Shown one piece after another: positions 8,832 through 17,697 of a stretch of DNA of 64,000 nucleotides. How positions within the stretch are numbered: position 1 is the first letter of the stretch; each line of letters opens with the position of its first letter. The stretch is taken from assembly GCF_029892685.1 (NCBI RefSeq), contig NZ_JARXVD010000011.1:124001-188000 (forward strand), in the 5' to 3' direction. This stretch comes from Mycobacterium sp. OTB74 (GTDB taxonomy: Bacteria; Actinomycetota; Actinomycetes; Mycobacteriales; Mycobacteriaceae). Under the pieces are notes generated by a model that did no database searches, was not told the origin of the DNA, and saw nothing but the letters and a program-made list of their open reading frames with translations. A program made the position numbers and the translations under genes.

Positions 8832-9776
8832 ATGAAAACGCGTTGGCCGTCGCTCCGAATTGAAGACTGGACCGCTTCGCGCGAGACGCTGCACATGTGG
8901 ATGCAGATTGTGGGCAAGATCCGACTGGAACAGGCACTGCTGGTCAACCATTGGTGGCAGGTCCCCTTCTATGTGAGTCCCCGTGGGCTGACGACATCGG
9001 CGGTGCCATACGGTGCAGAGACTTTCGATATGGAGTTCGATTTCATCGACCATCAGTTGGTCATACGCGCCAGTACCGGGCAGGCACGCCAAGTCGTGCT
9101 GGCACCGAAGTCGGTGGCGCAGTTTTACGCCGAAACCACGAACGCCCTGGGAGAACTCGGCATCACCGTGCCGATCCAGGCGCATCCCAACGAGGTCAAT
9201 CCGGCCATTCCGTTTGCCACCGATCATGAACATGCGTCCTACGATGCCGATGCGGTGCACCTGTTTTGGCGTCAACTGGTGGCGGCAAACACAGTGTTGA
9301 ACGAGTTTCGTGCGTTTTTCATAGGCAAGGCGAGCCCCGTTCACTTCTTTTGGGGCGCAATGGATTTAGCGTGTACCAGGTTTTCCGGGCGGGGGGCTCC
9401 CACGCATCCCGGCGGCGCTCCCAATGTCGGGGATTGGGTGATGGTAGAGGGCTATTCCCACGAGTTGAGCAGCTGTGGCTTCTGGCCGGGCGGTGGCGAC
9501 GAAGGTGGGTTTTATTCATACGCATATCCCGAACCTGATGGTTTCGGCGACTTCGGAATTGAACCTGGGGAGGCGTTTTACAGCGCCGAACTCGGCGAGT
9601 TTCTGTTGCCGTACGAAGCAGTGCGGACCGCAGAGGATCCCGACCAGACTCTCATGACGTTTCTGCAGTCGACCTACCGAGCGGCCGCCGAGCTGGGCAA
9701 CTGGAACCGTGCCGCCTTGGAGTGTGACCCGCATCGGTGGGACGACAAGCAGCACCACCACGGCCGGAGACCGTAA
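8832..9776 (+). CDS. DUF5996 family protein
   Basis: 314 residues that recall the DUF5996 family from its N-terminus: WPSLRIEDW, TLHMWMQIVGKIRL, VNHWWQVPFYV and GLTTSAVPYG. Function is unknown; members are about 300 residues, soluble and widespread in actinobacteria and proteobacteria. The His-, Trp- and Glu-rich central part (HFFWGAMDLACTRFSGR) is conserved in style. No signal peptide or membrane segment is seen. It stands alone between ThrE and an MCE-like relic. Confidence 0.8.
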   Translation: MKTRWPSLRIEDWTASRETLHMWMQIVGKIRLEQALLVNHWWQVPFYVSPRGLTTSAVPYGAETFDMEFDFIDHQLVIRASTGQARQVVLAPKSVAQFYAETTNALGELGITVPIQAHPNEVNPAIPFATDHEHASYDADAVHLFWRQLVAANTVLNEFRAFFIGKASPVHFFWGAMDLACTRFSGRGAPTHPGGAPNVGDWVMVEGYSHELSSCGFWPGGGDEGGFYSYAYPEPDGFGDFGIEPGEAFYSAELGEFLLPYEAVRTAEDPDQTLMTFLQSTYRAAAELGNWNRAALECDPHRWDDKQHHHGRRP

Positions 9777-9797
9777 CGGGTTCCCGAACCGGCGCAG

Positions 9798-10300
9798 GTG
9801 ATTCCGGTTATCGACCCGGTCACCTTGACGATCGAACTCGCCAGCGCAGTTCTGCGAGGCGCGCAGAACGCCGCAGCCACCGTGCTGCGACCGACCCCGC
9901 GGCAACGCACCAACGGACAGCCCCGCTGTTGCCGCGGGTGTCTTCCAGAGACAGCGACCGGACGCCCGGACTGCTCAGGCCGCTTCTGTATCCCTTTGAC
10001 CCAAACCTGATTTCGCAAGGCGTCCCACCCGACGACCGCGCCAACGCAGACGCCAAGATCTACGGCCCGGTGGGCGGATCCCCGAAACCAGCAGAGACAC
10101 CGGCGTCATCGCCACCCAATGACACTGCCGCTGTGGCTCCCTCGGCATACAGCGGCGCAGGGTCCGGGCCGTCAGTCGCAATCGTCAAATACGACCCAAA
10201 GACAGGTCGTTACGTCGACCCGCAAGGCAACGCATCGGTTCAGACGAATTTGGCTGCTCCGCCAACCGAGTGGACCGACCTGCTGCTACCCACGGGGTGA
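9798..10300 (+). pseudogene. relic of an MCE-family protein C-terminus
   Basis: The 3' part reads VAIVKYDPKTGRYVDPQGN followed by EWTDLLLP, a pattern I associate with the C-termini of Mce1/Mce4-type substrate-binding proteins (YxPxTGxYxxPDG, then a W-x-x-L-L close to the end). Preceding it in the same frame is DPNLISQGVPPDDRANADAK. A different frame upstream (9798-10010) gives PVIDPVTLTIELASAVLRGA. No MCE domain and no mce operon are present, so this is a decayed fragment. The assignment is by remembered motif, not by search. Confidence 0.5.
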
Positions 10301-10419
10301 TAGTGGTGTTCGGCAACGTTGGTTGGTTACACCGATTCCGCATGTGGACTGATTGCCGACCGCAGCTGCCACTGTTACCGTTCTGCAGTCCCGTGCGACA
10401 CAACGAGGAGGTGGTACCC

Positions 10420-10470
10420 GTGAACGAATCAACGTGGGTGCTCCTCTCTGAGGTCACGGTCGGGCGATAG
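10420..10470 (+). CDS. possible 16-residue leader ORF
   Basis: A strong AGGAGGT precedes a GTG that opens a frame of only 16 residues (MNESTWVLLSEVTVGR), ending 44 nt before the alpha/beta hydrolase start. Either a leader peptide or the remains of a truncated gene. Evidence is the ribosome binding site only. Confidence 0.15.
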   Translation: MNESTWVLLSEVTVGR

Positions 10471-10514
10471 GTCGTCCGGGAGCGCCGCATCAGGCACTTC
10501 CGAAAGGCACGACC

Positions 10515-11255
10515 ATGCAATTCATTTCTGAAACTTTTCTCGACCACAGCGTGGTCGAGCGCCGCTTCATCCTCGGTGAGATTCCAGGAATCCTCTGGAC
10601 TCCCACGGCGGCAACCACATCCGCACCGGCACCGCTGATCTTGGTTGGGCACCCCGGCGGAATCGACAACATGTACCCGCGCCTCTTGGGGCGGGTCCGG
10701 CGCGCCGCCGAGTCTGGCTTCGCCGCGGTCACGGTCGAGCTGCCCGGCGGCGGGGACAGGCCCCGACTGGCTGAGGTCGAGCAGGCTCGGATTGACCTAC
10801 GACGGGCAATGGCAGCGAGTGGGCCAGTCACGGACGAGATCGTGGACCGGCTCGTGTTGCCTTTGGTCGACGCCGCAGTGCCGGAGTGGCAAGCCACTTT
10901 GGATGCTGTTCTTTCGACCCCCGAGCTTGGCGGCCCGATTGGGTACTCGGGAGGTTTTGTAGCCATCGGGGTTCGCTTAGCTCTGGTTGAGCCGCGCATC
11001 TCGGCTGCCGGTTTGTTCGCCGGGAGCTTCGTTCCGGCAGCCACGCTCGTGGAAGCACGACAGGTCACAATTCCTCTGCACGTGCTGCTGCAGTGGGACG
11101 ACGAAGGCAACAACCGACAGGCGGCCTTGAACCTGTTTGACGCCTTTGGGTCTAAAGAGAAGACTCTGCAAGCCAACATGGGTGGGCACCTTGGTGTTCC
11201 ACAGTTCGCCGGAGACGATGCGGCCAGGTTCTTCGAACGTCACTTGGGAGGCTAG
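10515..11255 (+). CDS. alpha/beta hydrolase
   Basis: 246 residues. The strand-helix nucleophile elbow is GYSGGF (Ser near residue 144), an oxyanion-type segment LVGHPGG lies near residue 45, and a C-terminal GGHLGVP carries the probable catalytic His. Cytoplasmic, with no signal peptide. The family covers esterases, lactonases and dehalogenases, so the substrate is unknown. The ATG has GAAAGG upstream. The short ORF at 10420 may be a leader. Confidence 0.75.
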   Translation: MQFISETFLDHSVVERRFILGEIPGILWTPTAATTSAPAPLILVGHPGGIDNMYPRLLGRVRRAAESGFAAVTVELPGGGDRPRLAEVEQARIDLRRAMAASGPVTDEIVDRLVLPLVDAAVPEWQATLDAVLSTPELGGPIGYSGGFVAIGVRLALVEPRISAAGLFAGSFVPAATLVEARQVTIPLHVLLQWDDEGNNRQAALNLFDAFGSKEKTLQANMGGHLGVPQFAGDDAARFFERHLGG

Positions 11256-11457
11256 CGACGGGCAGGTATCCCGAGGCGTGCTCACCTCGGGGCGTGTTGG
11301 CCCGCCCCAGTACACGTTGCGTCCGCGGGCCCAGCCGAATGCCTGCATAAATCGCGTACTAGGCGAGACATTTCAGGGTCAAGCCAACTGCTGATGTGAC
11401 ATGCTCCCGCAGAGGGTTCTGATTGCGTCGCATGGGGTGGTCCAACGGGAGGGCGTC

Positions 11458-13275
11458 GTGACTGTTGATGGACAGCGAGCTGCGGTCGGACCGAACTTCC
11501 GGACGTGTGTGGGACGTGTCGGTGGCTTGGCGGCAGCCCTCGGTGTAGGCACCATGGTCACAATGAGTTTGGGATGTGCAATCGCTTCGGCAGCACCGGG
11601 TAATTCATCATCGTCAGGGTCGACGTCTGCTGCCACCCAGACAGTCAACTCGGCCAAGCCAAATCCCCGACACACAACGCACGAAGCCCCGGACACCAAC
11701 ACATCCGCCGACAGCATCAACACGAATGTGTCCGCCGCTCACCGCCGACCAGATGATCCAACAGAAAGCACCGGCGGTCAGGGGCCGACCCAACACCACG
11801 GCGCGACGCCAAGTCGGCTTACCAAACTCACGGCCACCACGACACCGACCAATGCCTCGCACCCTTCGAAAAACAGTGCGCAGGCAACCAGTTCGGTCAC
11901 GGCATCGCCGGCCGCGCCAGCACTGACCGTCGTGTCGACCGGTACCTTGTCACCGCCCGCCCACGAGCGACCGCTCCAGGACCCCACGCCGCCGGCGACA
12001 TCCGTAGCCGCTACGCAATTCATCGATCAGGTACTCCATCTGGCGCCGGTTTCGGTAACGCAGACGCCGGCACCGTCACCGCTGAACAACGGATCCTTGC
12101 CCACCGCCACGCTGGCCGCCTGGACGCTTGCCGGCATCGTGCACCGCGAGCGCAACAGTGACCTCACCGCGGCACGATCGGCCGCGGCGGCGACCACGAC
12201 CACGACCACGGCAGCGGCCACCGCCACCGCCACCCAGCAGAGCCAACCAATTGCGGTGGCTCCCGGAATTGTCGTTCCCGCCACTCTGGTCGGGCATTAC
12301 ACACTGACGGGACCCCCATCGTTCACCGACCAGCTCACCAATACTGCGTTGGGCCTCCTGCATCAGGTCTCCACGGTGATCGGCGTCGAGCTGTCTTTCG
12401 CACTGAGCCAGGCCATTTCGAGTGCAGACCCGCCGTTCTTCACCACACTGGGGCTAAAGGCCACCAAAACCACGTACACGTTCACCGATGACACCGGGAG
12501 CACACAATCGTGGAAGGTGTGGGAGATCAGCCCCACCCAGCCGACCGACGACGTGGTCATAGCCATCCACGGTGGGGCCTTCACCATTCAACCCAATCTC
12601 CTTCAGTGGCTGGATTATTCGCAGATGGCCCGCGACACGGGCGCCACCGTGATCGTGCCCATGTATCCGCTGGCGCAGAACGGCGGCGATGCCGCGGCGG
12701 TGGTGCCGCCGATGGCCGATTTCATCGCCGCCACGGTCGCCGACTACGGCGCTGACCACGTCAGCATTTACGCCGATTCCGCCGGCGGTGACATCGCGAT
12801 GCTGGCCGTACAGAAGATTGTTCGTGACTGCGGCGGCGACGCAGCCTGTTTGGCAAGCACCCGACCGGACCACATGGTGCTCCTGTCTCCGGCGCTGAGC
12901 GGGACCGCCTTGTTCACCGACCCGAACGTCGCACTGATCGATGATCCCGTTGAGTCAGTTCCCAAACCCGGACAAGACCCCGGCTGGCAGGGCGACCTGC
13001 CAGACACCGGTCCTGACGCGCTCTTGTGGGATCCGAGCCAAGGCTCCGCCGCGGACCTGCCGGCCACCACCATCTACGTCGGCACCCGCGACATCCTCGC
13101 CCCCGACGAAATGACCTTCGCTGGGCGCATGGCCGAAGCGGGATCACCCATCGACGTCGTCATCGGGATGGGACAAATCCATGACTGGGCACTCGGGGGG
13201 CTTCCCACCAGTTCACAAGCACCCCTCTACCGCAACGACATCTACCAACAACTCGGACTGATCGAAACCACCTAG
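11458..13275 (+). CDS. secreted alpha/beta hydrolase of the hormone-sensitive lipase type
   Basis: 605 residues. An N-terminal signal-like segment (VGGLAAALGVG to AIASAAPG, about 22-47) leads into a 150-residue Ser/Thr/Pro/His-rich linker. The C-terminal half is a hydrolase fold-3 domain with the oxyanion motif HGGAF, the nucleophile ADSAGGD and a late His in MGQIHDW. A run of Thr/Ala follows AARSAAAAT in the linker. The GTG at 11458 is chosen because GGGAGG sits just upstream; an ATG 19 codons earlier would only add residues before the signal. Likely a surface or exported lipase/esterase. Confidence 0.75.
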   Translation: MTVDGQRAAVGPNFRTCVGRVGGLAAALGVGTMVTMSLGCAIASAAPGNSSSSGSTSAATQTVNSAKPNPRHTTHEAPDTNTSADSINTNVSAAHRRPDDPTESTGGQGPTQHHGATPSRLTKLTATTTPTNASHPSKNSAQATSSVTASPAAPALTVVSTGTLSPPAHERPLQDPTPPATSVAATQFIDQVLHLAPVSVTQTPAPSPLNNGSLPTATLAAWTLAGIVHRERNSDLTAARSAAAATTTTTTAAATATATQQSQPIAVAPGIVVPATLVGHYTLTGPPSFTDQLTNTALGLLHQVSTVIGVELSFALSQAISSADPPFFTTLGLKATKTTYTFTDDTGSTQSWKVWEISPTQPTDDVVIAIHGGAFTIQPNLLQWLDYSQMARDTGATVIVPMYPLAQNGGDAAAVVPPMADFIAATVADYGADHVSIYADSAGGDIAMLAVQKIVRDCGGDAACLASTRPDHMVLLSPALSGTALFTDPNVALIDDPVESVPKPGQDPGWQGDLPDTGPDALLWDPSQGSAADLPATTIYVGTRDILAPDEMTFAGRMAEAGSPIDVVIGMGQIHDWALGGLPTSSQAPLYRNDIYQQLGLIETT

Positions 13276-13345
13276 AAGTCTCCGATTGGGGCCGGCCGAC
13301 CCCGCAGAGCGCATCCGGCGCGAACGCCGCTCGGCCGAAACCCGG

Positions 13346-14395
13346 TCATGGGCGGACCAGTCCTCGGGGTCGGATCAAGCCTAGGTCCAAGTGGTTGAGC
13401 CAGCCGGGTGCGGCGTCGCAGACGTCCGGAATCGCATTGATCGCACCCATCGCTGTCCAGGTATAGCCGGGATGCGCCATGCTGCCGTCCGGCTGCCGGA
13501 TGCCCTGCATGATCAATTCGGTCGGCGGATCGCCCTCGATGACGATCTCGTACCGGGTCGTGCCCCAATCCCACGGTGGGTCAAGGCTTTCGGGGCCGGC
13601 CGTCACGTAGCTGGCGTGGAAAACGATGAGCGGTCGTCCGGCGACCCAGGCAGTCCACTCGTGCCGCTGTGCGGCAACGGTACCTGTGCCTATCGCACCT
13701 TCGGGGTATGGGATGTCCTGCGTCGCAACGGCGACATCGATATCGGCCGCGGTGACGGCGTCAATGGTCACCCCCAACCCATCGGCGATCATGTGCATGG
13801 ACTGCGCAAAGAAGGGTAAACCTAGACCCAAAATTGTTGGCTCAGTGAGAAATTTCTCTTTCGCTTTGCCGAAGCCCATCCAATCGATGTGATCGAGCGG
13901 CGCATCTTTCAATACGTCGACGACCTCGTAGACGTGGATGGTGTCGATCCTGTTCATCACGCGGGCTAACGTCAACGGCAGGATATCGCCAGCGTAGCCG
14001 GGGTGGATGCCACCACCGTGGAACGACGTACTGCCCTCGGCGCATGCGGCGCGGATCTGATTGGCCGGCTCCAGGAAATCTGGGGACGGGTGGAAGAAAC
14101 CACTTGTCGTCACGACGTTCTTCCCCGAGCGCAGCAGCCGACACACCATGTCGACGTCCATGATGATCGGCGTATAGAAGACGCAGTCGGCGTCGAGTGC
14201 AACGATCGCCTCGACGTCGTCGGTGGCGGTCACGCCGATCGGCGCAATGCCGGCGATTTCACCGGCATCCTTGCCAACCTTATCCGCGCTATGCACAAGC
14301 ACGCCAACAAGATCGAATGTCGGATTGGTCGCGAAGTGCCGGATTCCGGCCTGCCCGACGTCACCAGTCATCCATTGGATTACGCGATAAGTCAT
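13346..14395 (-). CDS. DapB-like NAD(P)H-dependent dehydrogenase (amine dehydrogenase-like)
   Basis: 349 residues. The Rossmann start is [20 protein letters not shown], typical of the dihydrodipicolinate reductase-like family found in many copies in mycobacteria; a catalytic role in NAD(P)-linked oxidation of amines or alcohols is proposed for some. ATG at 14395 is chosen because it overlaps the P450 stop (ATGA); an upstream extension of 78 codons lies inside the P450. Last gene of the 20.7-13.3 kb operon. A homologue sits at 21195-22268. GC-rich dyad sequence downstream (about 13285-13310) may terminate transcription. Confidence 0.78.
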   Translation of the reverse strand: MTYRVIQWMTGDVGQAGIRHFATNPTFDLVGVLVHSADKVGKDAGEIAGIAPIGVTATDDVEAIVALDADCVFYTPIIMDVDMVCRLLRSGKNVVTTSGFFHPSPDFLEPANQIRAACAEGSTSFHGGGIHPGYAGDILPLTLARVMNRIDTIHVYEVVDVLKDAPLDHIDWMGFGKAKEKFLTEPTILGLGLPFFAQSMHMIADGLGVTIDAVTAADIDVAVATQDIPYPEGAIGTGTVAAQRHEWTAWVAGRPLIVFHASYVTAGPESLDPPWDWGTTRYEIVIEGDPPTELIMQGIRQPDGSMAHPGYTWTAMGAINAIPDVCDAAPGWLNHLDLGLIRPRGLVRP

Positions 14396-15612
14396 GTCGA
14401 GGACCGTAGCCCAGGAGTGAACTCCACAGGGACCGAACGGAATCCACGGGTGATCGAGTTTCCGTGGAATTCCGGCCGGGCCGCGGATACAAGTCGGAAG
14501 TCGGGTAGCCGCGACAGGACCCGCTCCACCCCGATCTGAAATTCCAGGCGTGCCAGATTGGAGCCGAGGCAGCGGTGTACGCCCGCCCCGAAGCCGAGGT
14601 GACGGTTCTCGCGGCGATCGAGGACACAACGGTCGGCGTCCGGGAAGACCTTCTCGTCACGGTTGGCAGCGGCGAAGTTGACGATCACCGTGTCACCCGC
14701 GCGGAACGTGTGCCCGCTCAGTTCGATGTCCTCGGTGACGGTCCGGTGCAGCCCGTGGATCGAGCCCGCATAACGGATGAGTTCTTCCACGGCGCGCGGG
14801 ATCAGATCGGGTGAGGCGATCAGCCGGTCCCGCTCCCCGGGATGGGCGGCAAGGTGGTGGAAGGCGAAAGACATTGCGCTTGCGGTGGTCTCAAGGCCGG
14901 CCTGGACGAGCAGCATCGCGTTGGCAACCGCATCCTCAAGTGGCAGCGCCTCGCCGTCGATCTCCGCCGCCAGCAGGACATCGATCATGTCACCACGGGA
15001 CGGTTGGCCGATCCGTGTTGTCACGGCGTCGTGGATGTGCTGATACAACCCGGCCCAGGCCGCCATCCTGACATCGTCGCTCGGGCCGTTGAGTGCATCG
15101 TCGGTGAGCTGGAAGCACGTCGCAACGTCGTCTACGGGGATGCCCAACAGGTACTTGAACAGGACGATACCCGGCTGCCGCCAGGCCACGCGGGCCAGGT
15201 CGCCCGCGCCGTCCATGATGAAATCGTCTATGAGCAAGTCGGTTTCGTTGGCGATCTGCGGCTGCAGCGCCTTCATCTGGGCCGGCGAGAAGTACGGGTT
15301 GAGCACCTTGCGGAGCTTCTGTTGCCGCGGTGGATCCATCATCACGACCAGATCGCCGATGACATAGTCGGCGGATTCGGGGGCCGGGTTGTTGGAGAAA
15401 TGTTCCCAGTCCTGGGCGATGCGGTAGCAGTCGTCGTAGTTGACCGCCACCCAGGCCCCGCCGGGGATGTCGGCGAGAAATGGATTATCAGTGTGTGGGA
15501 AGGGACAGCCCTGGCGCATCACGGAGTAGACGTCATAGAGCAGGTCATTGTCGTTGAAATCCGCGTGCCGCAGATCCCAGTTCTGCGCGTGGCTCTCCGG
15601 TGTGGCCGTCAC
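14392..15612 (-). CDS. cytochrome P450
   Basis: 406 residues, the usual length of a soluble bacterial P450. I-helix motif AGLETT at 238-243, ExxR at 277-280, heme loop [10 protein letters not shown] at 341-350 with the thiolate Cys348. The GTG start overlaps the stop of the upstream membrane protein (GTGA) and its own stop overlaps the DapB-like gene (ATGA), so all three are translationally coupled. No partner ferredoxin or reductase gene lies nearby. Substrate unknown; it may work on a product delivered by the membrane proteins of the same operon. Confidence 0.93.
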   Translation of the reverse strand: MTATPESHAQNWDLRHADFNDNDLLYDVYSVMRQGCPFPHTDNPFLADIPGGAWVAVNYDDCYRIAQDWEHFSNNPAPESADYVIGDLVVMMDPPRQQKLRKVLNPYFSPAQMKALQPQIANETDLLIDDFIMDGAGDLARVAWRQPGIVLFKYLLGIPVDDVATCFQLTDDALNGPSDDVRMAAWAGLYQHIHDAVTTRIGQPSRGDMIDVLLAAEIDGEALPLEDAVANAMLLVQAGLETTASAMSFAFHHLAAHPGERDRLIASPDLIPRAVEELIRYAGSIHGLHRTVTEDIELSGHTFRAGDTVIVNFAAANRDEKVFPDADRCVLDRRENRHLGFGAGVHRCLGSNLARLEFQIGVERVLSRLPDFRLVSAARPEFHGNSITRGFRSVPVEFTPGLRSST

Positions 15613-16025
15613 GGTGTCGGCCTATTGGTCGACATCCGCGCTTCTCTTTCATCGTGTATGCGCACCAGTTCGCGGAAGCCGAGCCGGTGGTACTTGGGGA
15701 TCGGCTGGATCCCCCACTGATCCTGTGCGGTGGCCTTACCTTCGGCACCCTCGGGGGGCCCGAACATCGGGTAGGGCACCTTGCATTCCATGGCGTCATT
15801 GGAATAACGGACCTTGAGCAGTTCGCTGCAGATTTGGGTAAGGCTCAGGGTTGGGTAGCCGTAGTAGATCGCCATGAACGGCAACGTGAAGGCGCCCTCC
15901 AGAACCAGGGCGACCAGACAGACCAGCACAGCGCGCTTGATCCACTTGTGCATCCGGGCGTAGTAGGGAGTGGTGCCGGGGGGAAGTTCTTCGGCCTGGT
16001 CTTCGGTGCTCGCTGGTGCGGTCAC
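15609..16025 (-). CDS. unrecognised single-pass membrane protein of the NorQ/NorD-P450 operon
   Basis: 138 residues. One clear membrane helix ([18 protein letters not shown], about residues 31-48) follows a short Pro/Glu-rich cytoplasmic head. The rest is soluble, contains two Cys (QICSEL and AMECKV) and is rich in Tyr and Pro. GTG at 16025 is chosen because AAAGGAG lies just upstream. The gene begins 10 nt after the 5-TM protein and overlaps the P450 start. I do not recognise the family. Its position suggests a subunit of the same membrane complex. Confidence 0.75.
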   Translation of the reverse strand: MTAPASTEDQAEELPPGTTPYYARMHKWIKRAVLVCLVALVLEGAFTLPFMAIYYGYPTLSLTQICSELLKVRYSNDAMECKVPYPMFGPPEGAEGKATAQDQWGIQPIPKYHRLGFRELVRIHDEREARMSTNRPTP

Positions 16026-16035
16026 AGTTTCTCCT

Positions 16036-16722
16036 TTAGTCCGTGAAGATTTCGCGGTTGACCGTGTGCAGATACGGGATGGCAAGGAACGGGGTGATGT
16101 AGAAGATGTCGTAGAGCCACCAACCCACGACCGGGAAGACCACGCCGGCGAACCGGACGTCGGCGAACATGGTCATGTTGAACACGTAGACACACCAGAT
16201 GACGACACCCATCCAGCAGGTGACAACCATGTACTGGTGGCCCCAGCGTTTCATCTGCAGGAATCCGATGGCCGCGGCGCATCGCATCGTGAAGACGGTG
16301 AGGATCATCCCGAAGACCATCGACTTCTCACCTGGGCCCGCGGCGCCGCCGACCCACAGTTCGTTGTAGTGCCAGAAGTAGCCAGCGTCGAACATGTTTC
16401 CCCAACCGACCATCAGGACTCGGTTGATCAGCGTGTGGTTGGCGATGAGGTCGAGTGCCCAGCCAAGACTGTTGAGCATGCCGTCGATCAGCGTGAGGTA
16501 GCCGATGAGCGTGACGATCATGGGGCGCACCGAGAGACCAGAGCGCAGGGCTTGGCGCTGCAGCCACACCCCGCGCATGAAGATGGGGAAACCGATCAGC
16601 CCGGGAGCCCACATGCCCATCAGCGCGGCGCCGGCGATCATCCATTTGTCGGCCCGGCGCTGGGCCAACCGGGACTCGTCGTGGTGCTCCTCCAACCCGA
16701 CGGACGCCTGCGACAGCGTCAC
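16036..16722 (-). CDS. five-TM membrane protein, copy 1 (unrecognised family)
   Basis: 228 residues with about five hydrophobic helices and a cytoplasmic-looking N-terminus rich in Glu, His and Arg. Conserved polar positions shared with copy 2 include [24 protein letters not shown] and VNREIF. His and Glu of the first two could bind metal. The GTG at 16722 overlaps the stop of the 43-residue peptide (GTGA), so it is preferred to an in-frame GTG four codons upstream. Copy 2 at 20023-20694 differs at only about ten positions over the last 119 residues. I cannot name the family; relation to copper monooxygenase subunits was considered but not shown. Confidence 0.82.
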   Translation of the reverse strand: MTLSQASVGLEEHHDESRLAQRRADKWMIAGAALMGMWAPGLIGFPIFMRGVWLQRQALRSGLSVRPMIVTLIGYLTLIDGMLNSLGWALDLIANHTLINRVLMVGWGNMFDAGYFWHYNELWVGGAAGPGEKSMVFGMILTVFTMRCAAAIGFLQMKRWGHQYMVVTCWMGVVIWCVYVFNMTMFADVRFAGVVFPVVGWWLYDIFYITPFLAIPYLHTVNREIFTD

Positions 16723-16850
16723 AGGTCCCACCACCCACGGGCGAAGGACATGTAGAGCTGGATTCCGAACATCGCCAGCAGATAGCCGTAGATGACAATC
16801 TGCAGGACGATGAGCGCCTTCTTACGGTTCTTCTCTTTCTGATCCACCAT
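16719..16850 (-). CDS. 43-residue membrane peptide of the operon
   Basis: Start MVDQKEKNRKKALIVLQ leads into one helix of about 20 hydrophobic residues and an aromatic end, FARGWWDL. The Lys-rich head implies the N-terminus stays in the cytoplasm. GGAAGGA lies nine bases before the ATG. The gene begins 15 nt after the AAA+ ATPase stop and overlaps the next gene by GTGA. Good spacing on both sides and the coding-like composition support a real gene. Probable small subunit of a membrane complex. Confidence 0.72.
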   Translation of the reverse strand: MVDQKEKNRKKALIVLQIVIYGYLLAMFGIQLYMSFARGWWDL

Positions 16851-16865
16851 GGCGGTGATTCCTTC

Positions 16866-17666
16866 CTAGAGAGGGCTTTCGGTGTCGGAGTTGGAGAGGC
16901 ATGCGGCGGCGATCTCCAGCAACCCTTCGGTGATGGCGCCGTCGTTGGTCAGCGGCGCCAAGATGCACGCCTGCGCGGCGTCCAGTTCGGTTGCGCCCGC
17001 GGCGATCAGCTGAGCCGCGGTGACGAGCACCCGGGTGGACGGCGGTTCGAAGTGAAACGCCTTGTCGGCCGCCCGAATCGAGTTGGCGCAGCGCACCAAG
17101 CGGTGCGCGGTCGGCAGGCCGACCTGTGTCTCGGCAACGATCACCTCGGCCTCCCGTTCCGGCGGGAGATAGCACATCGGCAGAGTGACGAACCGTTGCC
17201 GGAATGAAGGTTTGAGTTCCTTCAGTGAGCTGCGGTAGGCGGGGTTGTACGAGCACACCAGCATGAAGCTCTCGGGTGCCTGCACTACCTCACCGGCTCG
17301 ATCCAGGTACAGCGCGCGGCGGTGATCAGTCAGCGAATGCAGTATCGCCAGCGAATCGTGACGCGCCTCGACCACTTCGTCGAGATAGCAGATGGCGCCG
17401 GCCTTTACCGCTCTGGTCAGCGGGCCGTCGGTCCACACCACGTCGCCGCCGGTCACCATGAACCGGCCTACCAGGTCAGAGCTGGTCAGGTCATCGTGGC
17501 AGCTGATGGTGACGACGGGCCGGCCCAGCAGTAGTCCCATATGCTCGACCAGTCGTGTCTTGCCGCAGCCGGTGGGCCCGGTGAGCATGACGGGCAGCTG
17601 CTGTTGGTAGGCCTGCTCGAACAGCTGGACTTCGTTGGCGTTGGCGAAGTACGTATCTTCACTCAT
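16866..17666 (-). CDS. MoxR-type AAA+ ATPase, CbbQ/NirQ/NorQ family
   Basis: 266 residues. Walker A is GPTGCGKT at 30-37, Walker B AICYLDEVVEAR near 91-102, and a C-terminal CbbQ-type part follows. Family members form hexamers and, with a VWA partner, insert or remodel metal cofactors, for example in nitric oxide reductase (NorQ), Rubisco (CbbQ) or CO dehydrogenase (CoxD). ATG at 17666 gives family length; the frame stays open upstream into the VWA gene. It follows the VWA gene by 31 nt. The client is presumably one of the membrane proteins or the P450 of this operon. Confidence 0.9.
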   Translation of the reverse strand: MSEDTYFANANEVQLFEQAYQQQLPVMLTGPTGCGKTRLVEHMGLLLGRPVVTISCHDDLTSSDLVGRFMVTGGDVVWTDGPLTRAVKAGAICYLDEVVEARHDSLAILHSLTDHRRALYLDRAGEVVQAPESFMLVCSYNPAYRSSLKELKPSFRQRFVTLPMCYLPPEREAEVIVAETQVGLPTAHRLVRCANSIRAADKAFHFEPPSTRVLVTAAQLIAAGATELDAAQACILAPLTNDGAITEGLLEIAAACLSNSDTESPL

Positions 17667-17697
17667 GCGCAATCCGCCTTCGGCTCCTTGCTTGTGG

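Noticed and set aside
14842-15720. 292-codon plus-strand ORF across the P450
   Set aside because: Antisense shadow; the P450 motifs on the minus strand are complete.
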